Below, piece after piece: positions 5,866-7,319 of a stretch of DNA of 7,319 nt; positions within the stretch are counted from its first letter, which is position 1, and every line of letters starts with the position of its first letter. The translations under genes were made by a program, and so were the position numbers. Origin of the DNA: Candidatus Hydrogenedentota bacterium (GTDB taxonomy: Bacteria > Hydrogenedentota > Hydrogenedentia > Hydrogenedentales > CAITNO01); assembly GCA_029554925.1 (NCBI GenBank), contig JAKPUV010001075.1, positions 1-7,319 of the forward strand. The letters are read 5' to 3'. The notes under the pieces are model-generated. The model made no database searches and was not told where the DNA came from. It saw only the letters and a list, made by a program, of their open reading frames with translations.

Positions 5866-7185
5866 TCAGTTCGCCGCCGCCGCGCACTGCATCGCCTCCA
5901 CCCACCCGGCCGAGCTCCGCGGCGACGGGTGCGAGAGCATCCGGTTAAACGCGGCGATCTCGTCCGAGAGCGCGCCCCAGTCCCCGTTTTCGATCAGGGC
6001 CCCGTACCGGCCGAGAATGCGGCGCTCCCGCCCGTCATGCTGCGCCGCGCGGGCCAGCAGCCCCTGCCATCCCTCCACCTGCACGGGAAACCCCTTCCGC
6101 GCAAGATCCTCGCGCAGGGAGTCCCGGATTCTGGCGTGCCTGGCGGACCGCAGCGGACCCTCCGGCGCGGCGGGCGCCACCACCACGCTGTCCGGCTCCG
6201 CCTTCTCCGCGAAATAGACAGTCTCCGCGGCCGTGTGCGCATCGTCCCCGGCGCAGGGATAGAGGAAGCGGACCGCGCTGAAGATGCCGGCCATCCGGCA
6301 CATGCGCACGGCGCGCCGGGCGTGGCTCACACTGATGCGCGCGCCGAAGTGGTCGTCCAGCAGCCGCTGGCTGCCCGAGGGCACCAGCCACTCGACCGCA
6401 CGGCACCCCGACGCCCGCGCGAGCGCCCACACCGAGTCCGAAAGCGGCCCGGGAACGCATCCCGTGCTGTACTGGCACCGGTGGCCGCCCGACAGCAGGC
6501 CCGCCGCCACCTCGTTCACCGTCGTCGCCGACAGGTAGCCGTCCAGGTGGAAGGCCCCCAGCGGAACGGCCCGCTGCACCGCCCTGATCTCCGCCAGCAC
6601 GGTCTCGGGGGCGTCCGGAGACTCCGCAGCCTCCGCCTCGAGGGATATGGGAAACAGGTGCAGTTTACCGCCGCCGAAAAGCGCCGGATACACCGACGGC
6701 TCATAGCAGGCAGGGGAGCCCTCCCCCGCGGCAGTGGCCGGCCGCGGCGCGGCGCCTTGCGGCCGCGCGCCAAGCGCCGCCTCCCCGAAGGAGACCGTCT
6801 CCTGCCGCACCTCAGGAAGCAGGCTCCGGAGGCGGTCGGCCACCATCTGGACCTGTCCCAGTTCCGCCCGGGTTTCGGCAAAATAGCAGACGGTCACGGG
6901 ACGGTGCAGGGCGATGTCCGCGGCGATGTCGGAAAGCCAGCGGGAAAGGCCGTCGGCGCGCCGGCGTTGGCGCCAAAAGTCATACCACGAGACATCGGCG
7001 GCCTCCTCCATCGTGAAGAAGGAGAAGCGTTCCAGCCAGGAGGGCGTGGCATAATCCAGCACACGGGCCCCGTGTCCCGCCGCAAGCAGGGCCCCCGCCA
7101 TCCGGGCCATGCGGTCCTTCGGCAAAAACACCTCCATCCGGAACGGTCCGGCGGGCACATAGACCAGCGCGTATTCCGGCCTCAT
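5866..7185 (-). CDS. Degenerate B12-binding/radical SAM-like protein lacking the FeS cysteine motif
   Basis: Encodes 439 residues. Residues 5-50 (YALVYVPAGPF, then MAGALLAAGHGARVLDYATP) resemble the cobalamin-binding Rossmann-like domain of B12 radical SAM enzymes, without the DxHxxG cobalt ligand. Residues 97-135 continue that fold. From about 193 the chain resembles a radical SAM barrel: TVLAEIRAVQRAVPLGAFHL plus DGY (195-217, like the Ex(x)I..l...gv..f.f.DD strand), SGCRAVEWLVPSGSQRLLDD (259-278, like aGc..v.iGvESgs...L), and RAVRMCRMAGIFSAVRFLYP (291-310, like a......aGi.....i.G.P). Where CxxxCxxC should stand (about 175-195) it reads KLHLFPISLEAEAAESPD, with no cysteine. It probably cannot hold the cluster, so catalysis is doubtful. 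I chose the ATG at 7185 because GGGAGG (7196-7201, reverse strand) lies 10 nt upstream; an ATG at 7209 has no such site. The substrate and role are unknown. The gene is monocistronic here and convergent with the transporter unit. Confidence 0.85.
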   Translation of the reverse strand: MRPEYALVYVPAGPFRMEVFLPKDRMARMAGALLAAGHGARVLDYATPSWLERFSFFTMEEAADVSWYDFWRQRRRADGLSRWLSDIAADIALHRPVTVCYFAETRAELGQVQMVADRLRSLLPEVRQETVSFGEAALGARPQGAAPRPATAAGEGSPACYEPSVYPALFGGGKLHLFPISLEAEAAESPDAPETVLAEIRAVQRAVPLGAFHLDGYLSATTVNEVAAGLLSGGHRCQYSTGCVPGPLSDSVWALARASGCRAVEWLVPSGSQRLLDDHFGARISVSHARRAVRMCRMAGIFSAVRFLYPCAGDDAHTAAETVYFAEKAEPDSVVVAPAAPEGPLRSARHARIRDSLREDLARKGFPVQVEGWQGLLARAAQHDGRERRILGRYGALIENGDWGALSDEIAAFNRMLSHPSPRSSAGWVEAMQCAAAAN

Positions 7186-7319
7186 CAGGCGTAAACCTCC
7201 CTGCGCCATTGGCGGTGACCGATGTTCACGGCAATCCTCTCCGGTGCGACGACAAGGCTACCACAACATATAGTCTCTTCACAACCAATCCCATGCCATA
7301 TCTTGTCGTGATCATAGCA
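7186..7319 (-). promoter_or_regulatory. AT-richer 5' leader of the radical SAM-like gene with an inverted repeat
   Basis: This stretch upstream of the reverse-strand gene is visibly AT-richer than the rest of the window, as expected for a promoter region. On the reverse strand, TATATG at 7272-7267 could be a -10 box, but I see no -35 box at a proper distance, so no promoter is called firmly. ACGACAAG and its reverse complement CTTGTCGT (7249-7256 and 7302-7309) flank the AT-rich core at a 45-nt spacing and could be an operator pair. No gene is visible on either strand in 7210-7319. Confidence 0.35.

Noticed and set aside
5929..7194. Open frame of 421 codons on the forward strand opposite the radical SAM-like gene
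   Set aside because: The translation is Arg/Pro/His-rich with no recognisable fold, while the reverse strand reads as a coherent protein with a good ribosome site.
1..7319. Mobile element, CRISPR array, tRNA or defence system
   Set aside because: I saw no transposase or integrase motif, no terminal or regularly spaced direct repeats, no tRNA-like cloverleaf and no nuclease or defence domain in any real gene.

Overview
The window is a GC-rich stretch of what looks like a diderm (two-membrane) bacterial chromosome: a type IV pilus secretin and its inner-membrane alignment proteins are present, and these imply an outer membrane. The strong third-position GC bias leaves long open frames opposite most real genes. 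Protein style (long Ala/Pro linkers, a PilP without lipidation, a degenerate B12/radical-SAM-like protein) suggests a planctomycete-like or Hydrogenedentota-like lineage, but that assignment is a guess; no rRNA, tRNA or other marker gene is present.

Region 1 (1-4035, + strand) is the distal part of a type IV pilus assembly operon in the canonical order pilN-pilO-pilP-pilQ. pilN is cut by the left edge, and pilM would be expected just upstream. pilO and pilP overlap by ATGA and pilP and pilQ are 3 nt apart, so they are probably co-transcribed and translationally coupled. PilN and PilO form the inner-membrane/periplasmic frame, PilP links that frame to PilQ, and PilQ is the outer-membrane pore for the pilus. 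A very good intrinsic terminator (4060-4093) closes the operon.

Region 2 (4114-5856, + strand) is an independent unit. A consensus-like sigma70 promoter (TTGACC-18 nt-TATACT) drives a LeuT-type sodium-coupled amino acid transporter. A 36-residue single-helix protein overlaps its stop codon by ATGA and has a strong Shine-Dalgarno site. It looks like a small subunit of the transporter, comparable in arrangement to MetS.

Region 3 (5866-7185, - strand) is a convergent gene ending 9 nt from the small protein. It has the outline of a B12-binding/radical SAM protein, but the cysteine triad for the iron-sulfur cluster is missing, so it is probably a non-catalytic or repurposed member. Its 5' leader (7186-7319) is AT-richer and holds an 8-bp inverted repeat.

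No mobile element, CRISPR array or obvious multi-gene novel system is visible. The points most worth following up are the cluster-less radical SAM-like protein and the transporter's overlapping microprotein.
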